A stretch of 8,403 nucleotides of DNA from Prevotellaceae bacterium. GTDB lineage: Bacteria; Bacteroidota; Bacteroidia; Bacteroidales; UBA932. How positions within the stretch are numbered: position 1 is the first letter of the stretch; the number at the start of each line of letters is the position of its first letter. Shown here piece after piece: positions 6,184-8,403 of the stretch. The notes under the pieces were generated by a model. That model worked only from the letters and a program-made list of their open reading frames with translations. It was not told the origin of the DNA and made no database searches. The stretch is from the NCBI GenBank assembly GCA_031268055.1, contig JAIRXY010000103.1, positions 1 through 8,403 of the forward strand, in the 5' to 3' direction. Made by a program: the position numbers and the translations under genes.

Positions 6184-6573
6184 ATGGAATCCAAGAAGAA
6201 ATTGAGAAATATCTACTCTGTTCGATTTTCAGAGCAGGAGCTGGTAGAGCTACAAAATTTGCTGATTAAATCCAAGTACAGCAAAGTTTCTACCCTAATA
6301 AAAAAGATGCTTTTCGGTCAAAAAATCCATATTGTTACCCATGATGAAAGCTTGTACGACGTGATTGAAAAACTAAGCGGGTTGCTGTATCAGTACAGCA
6401 AGGTGGGGGTGAACTACAACCAAACGGTAAAGCACGTTCATCGCGTTTTTAACGAGGGTACAGCCAGGCAAATGCTGCAAGCCTTGACCAAGCAGACTAC
6501 AGAGCTGGTGCAAATTACCGAAAAGTTTGTGCCCATAGTGGATGGGCTAAAGGAAAAATACATGGCGGTGTAA
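6184..6573 (+). CDS. mobA: MobA/MobC-type relaxosome accessory protein
   Basis: A 129-residue basic protein. Residues ~8-43 (RNIYSVRFSEQELVELQNL... STLIKKML) read as a ribbon-helix-helix DNA-binding start, and YSKVGVNYNQTVKHVHRVF at 71-89 matches the MobC-family signature (+.G.N.NQ....N) found in relaxosome accessory proteins. Such proteins bind oriT and help the relaxase open the strand. In Bacteroides elements this small mobA is normally followed by a relaxase gene (mobB). Here the next sequence is a repeat array and then genes on the opposite strand, so no relaxase partner is encoded beside it. The ATG at 6184 follows an A-rich leader (taaaaaaaagaaaaa), a usual translation context in Bacteroidota. 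Base composition is more A/T-rich than the tra genes. The symbol reflects usage in Bacteroides elements and is not a proven orthology. Confidence 0.78.
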   Translation: MESKKKLRNIYSVRFSEQELVELQNLLIKSKYSKVSTLIKKMLFGQKIHIVTHDESLYDVIEKLSGLLYQYSKVGVNYNQTVKHVHRVFNEGTARQMLQALTKQTTELVQITEKFVPIVDGLKEKYMAV

Positions 6574-6577
6574 AAAA

Positions 6578-6709
6578 GATTTGCTCGCAAAAAAGAAGAA
6601 AATTTGCCCTGCAGAAAAAGAAGATTTCCTGCAAAAAAAGGAAGGTTTGCCTCGCAAAAACGGAAAGTCTGCCCTGCAAAAAAGGAAGATTTACCCCGAA
6701 AAAGAGAGG
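6578..6709. repeat. Degenerate array of six ~22-bp dyad units
   Basis: Six units with consensus close to gatttgccctgcaaaaaggaa fill the gap between mobA and the HTH gene. Most contain the small dyad TTTGC-(2-3 nt)-GCAAA; it is clearest at 6580-6591 and 6646-6658, imperfect at 6603-6615 and 6668-6680, and decayed around 6629 and 6696. Dyad centres are near 6586, 6609, 6629, 6652, 6674 and 6696, spaced about 20-24 bp, roughly two DNA turns. The rest of the 6574-6728 gap holds no gene that I can support. Confidence 0.75.
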
Positions 6710-6728
6710 TGGCGCAGCGCCATGCACG

Positions 6729-7148
6729 TCATGGTTTTGCTCTGGTTTTTTCGCTTCTTGGCTTTTTCGGCTCTGCCTTTTTTGCCCGCAGGTCGGCAAA
6801 GTTGGCCTGCAAGTCGGTAAGATAATCCTGTATTCTTCCCAAATTTTGCTGCGCCTCGCGGAGCTTTTTATCCCGCTCCAGCAGCTCGTTAAGGTTGCTC
6901 AGCGAGGCATTTCTTATCATCAATCCGTTGCCGAGCAGCAGCCAATCCGGGGAGAGGTCGGGGTACAGCTGCAATATCCGCACTATTTTATCCGAGCCCA
7001 GCTCCGTACCTACCCGCCGAGCGGTGGAGAAGTAGCCGCGGGAAACCCCAAGCTCTTTCACCAGCGAAGCCGGCGTATCGCCCTTTTTGCTTAAAAACTC
7101 TTCTAAGCGGTCAAGTATTTTTTCTGATATGCTGCTTTTATCGTTCAT
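6729..7148 (-). CDS. Short XRE-like HTH transcriptional regulator with coiled-coil tail
   Basis: A 139-residue protein. Residues ~10-62 form a helix-turn-helix of the XRE/CI-repressor kind (TPASLVKELGVSRGYFSTARR at about 25-45). YPDLSPDWLLLGNGLMI at 62-78 is the motif that follows the HTH in many Bacteroidota phage-type repressors. The S24 peptidase domain that often comes next in CI-like repressors is missing. Instead there is a heptad-like helix (about 82-122, with L, I and A spacing suggesting a coiled coil) and a basic tail rich in K, R and P. It starts 15 nt after the integrase stop and is probably co-transcribed with it, so it may control excision or transfer. Targets are unknown; the hairpins and dyad repeats nearby are candidates. 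The protein could instead be an excision accessory factor. Confidence 0.8.
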   Translation of the reverse strand: MNDKSSISEKILDRLEEFLSKKGDTPASLVKELGVSRGYFSTARRVGTELGSDKIVRILQLYPDLSPDWLLLGNGLMIRNASLSNLNELLERDKKLREAQQNLGRIQDYLTDLQANFADLRAKKAEPKKPRSEKTRAKP

Positions 7149-7163
7149 TTTACTATTGTTTTT

Positions 7164-8399
7164 TTAGCTAGTTTGAAAAACATAATCCAACACTTTACGG
7201 TTTGCTGCATCAATATGCGTCCAATCGCGCTTCACGTACTTGTGCAGCATTCTGCGTACAGGCGCGTGCGCCAGGCAGTCGTCCACATGCTCTTCCGGCA
7301 GCTGAAGGTCGTTGACGGCAATGGTCGCCCACGAGTGGCGGGCGGAGTAAAACGAAAACTTGCCGGCGCTGCACATATGCTTGCGTATTGACGCTAACCC
7401 TTTATTTAAGGCTGCGTTGAAGCAGCTTACGGTGGAGTAGCGCTGCGCAAATGAAAATACCCGGCCATCCTGGCCCTTGTACTTTGCCGCCAGGTGTAGC
7501 GCTTCGTTCGGGATGGTGATGCGCATTTCTGCTCCGTCCGAGCGCCGATTTTTAGTTTTTGAGCGGTTGTAAATCAGCACATTATTTTTCAGCGTGGCGC
7601 ACGTGTACAGGTCTTTTGCGTTCATGCCGCACAGGCAGAAGCTCAGCATAAAGGCATCCTTTGCAAGCTCTTCGCGGCGGCTATTGGGTTGGTACGAAAA
7701 GATTTCCCGAATGGCTTCCGCGGGCAGCGCCCTATGCTCTGCGCTGCTAACGCTCGGGCTTTGGGGTATTTTAAATCGCCGGAACGGGTCTGTTCTGATG
7801 GGTATGATTTCTTTGTCGTAGTCGTTGTACTTGGCTACAGCCTCGCTAAACAGCTTGCGGATAGCGGAAAAGTACAGCTCTTGCCCGCGCGCTCCAAGCT
7901 TTTGCGCTACCATCCACTGGTGGTACTGCTGGCAAAAGTTGGCGGTAATTTCGTTGAAAGCTAAGGTGGTGTCGCGCCCTAAAAATTTTGCGAGGTTGTT
8001 GATGGCGACGATGTAATTTTTTGCGCTGTCGCGCCCGTCAGCTTTCATTTTTTCGATGTGCTGCTTTGCAAATTCAAAGAAGTCAAGGCGATTTTCGCTC
8101 GATGGGTTGCCGCCGTTTAGCTTGCTCTCTACGAAAATTTTCAGCTCTTTGGCCGTGAACTTGTCGACGGCAAACCCCAGCTTCGCCAAGATGGTGATAG
8201 CTGTATTGTCTAAAAGATTAATTTTGGGGCGCAAAAAGCTGTCTTTGATGTTACCATCTTTATCAACTTGCTTTGCAAAAACGTAGTAGGGTGTTTTAAT
8301 GAAAAATGTCTCTCGCTTATGCGTAACTCTTACGCAAACGGGCATTGAGCCGTCACGCCGCTTGTTCCGCTGCAAAACTACTATTTTATGGCTGGCCAT
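7164..8399 (-). CDS. int: Tyrosine recombinase / integrase of the conjugative element
   Basis: A 411-residue site-specific tyrosine recombinase, presumed to integrate and excise the element. The N-terminal ~95 residues (RNKRRDGSMPVCVRVTHKRETF...) are an arm-type DNA-binding domain, residues ~105-200 a SAM-like core-binding domain, and ~225-405 the catalytic domain. Candidate catalytic residues are Lys281 or Lys283 in RSKTK, Arg354 in YSARHSW, His378 in LAH and nucleophile Tyr388 in KYVKRDW. Box I reads FCLCGMNAKDL, with Asn260 where the first catalytic arginine usually lies, and Tyr351 occupies the usual box II histidine. Both substitutions are known kinds of variation in Bacteroidota integrases (IntDOT also lacks the first arginine), so the enzyme need not be inactive. 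The family tail AANRKVLDYV is present. The ATG at 8399 is 4 bases from the window edge, so a further upstream start cannot be excluded, though MASHKIVV fits the usual beginning. Confidence 0.93.
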   Translation of the reverse strand: MASHKIVVLQRNKRRDGSMPVCVRVTHKRETFFIKTPYYVFAKQVDKDGNIKDSFLRPKINLLDNTAITILAKLGFAVDKFTAKELKIFVESKLNGGNPSSENRLDFFEFAKQHIEKMKADGRDSAKNYIVAINNLAKFLGRDTTLAFNEITANFCQQYHQWMVAQKLGARGQELYFSAIRKLFSEAVAKYNDYDKEIIPIRTDPFRRFKIPQSPSVSSAEHRALPAEAIREIFSYQPNSRREELAKDAFMLSFCLCGMNAKDLYTCATLKNNVLIYNRSKTKNRRSDGAEMRITIPNEALHLAAKYKGQDGRVFSFAQRYSTVSCFNAALNKGLASIRKHMCSAGKFSFYSARHSWATIAVNDLQLPEEHVDDCLAHAPVRRMLHKYVKRDWTHIDAANRKVLDYVFQTS

Positions 8400-8403
8400 T
8401 TTT

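Noticed and set aside
6578..6709. CRISPR array
   Set aside because: Units abut with no unique spacers and are degenerate, so this is a tandem repeat and not a repeat-spacer array.
6515..6799. Minus-strand open frame rich in Phe across the dyad array
   Set aside because: It overlaps the ends of mobA and the HTH gene, and its sequence is a by-product of the ~22-bp repeat with no independent coding evidence.

Overview
The window looks like part of an integrative conjugative element (conjugative transposon) from a Bacteroidota host, most likely order Bacteroidales. The case rests on gene content and order. Read leftward on the minus strand, the proteins match the early transfer operon of CTnDOT-type elements: a ParA-like TraA, a DUF3408 protein (TraB/TraC type), a TraD-like acidic membrane-anchored protein, TraE (DUF4134), TraF (DUF4133), the TraG ATPase and the start of a TraI (DUF4141) protein. 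A/T-rich leaders with weak Shine-Dalgarno sequences and a TATATTTG -7-like box also fit Bacteroidota. Identifications come from reading motifs by eye; no database search was run.

Layout, left to right. 1-494 (-): 5' part of a traI-like gene that runs off the left edge. 516-3002 (-): traG. 2999-3298 (-): traF, sharing an ATGA overlap with traG. 3306-3620 (-): traE. 3664-4221 (-): traD-like. 4223-4789 (-): DUF3408 protein with an internal 66-bp tandem repeat. 4842-5618 (-): traA. 5619-6183: a strongly A/T-rich control region holding a nested inverted repeat, two copies of a 72-bp direct repeat and three hairpins, including a 53-bp near-perfect palindrome. 6184-6573 (+): a MobA/MobC-type relaxosome accessory gene. 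6574-6728: a degenerate array of about 22-bp units, each built on a small dyad. 6729-7148 (-): a short HTH regulator. 7164-8399 (-): a tyrosine recombinase/integrase.

How the parts may work together (inference). The recombinase would excise and integrate the element, and the HTH gene directly downstream is probably co-transcribed with it. The 565-bp region is divergently flanked: the tra operon leaves it to the left and mobA to the right. It is the natural place for oriT and for operators coordinating DNA processing with assembly of the mating-pair apparatus. MobA would help a relaxase at oriT. TraE, TraF and TraG, and later TraI, belong to the type IV secretion channel.

The most interesting parts are non-coding: the palindrome and hairpin series beside mobA, the 72-bp repeats, and the dyad array between mobA and the HTH gene. 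The relaxase gene normally expected right after mobA is absent here, which points to an unusual arrangement or a rearranged element.
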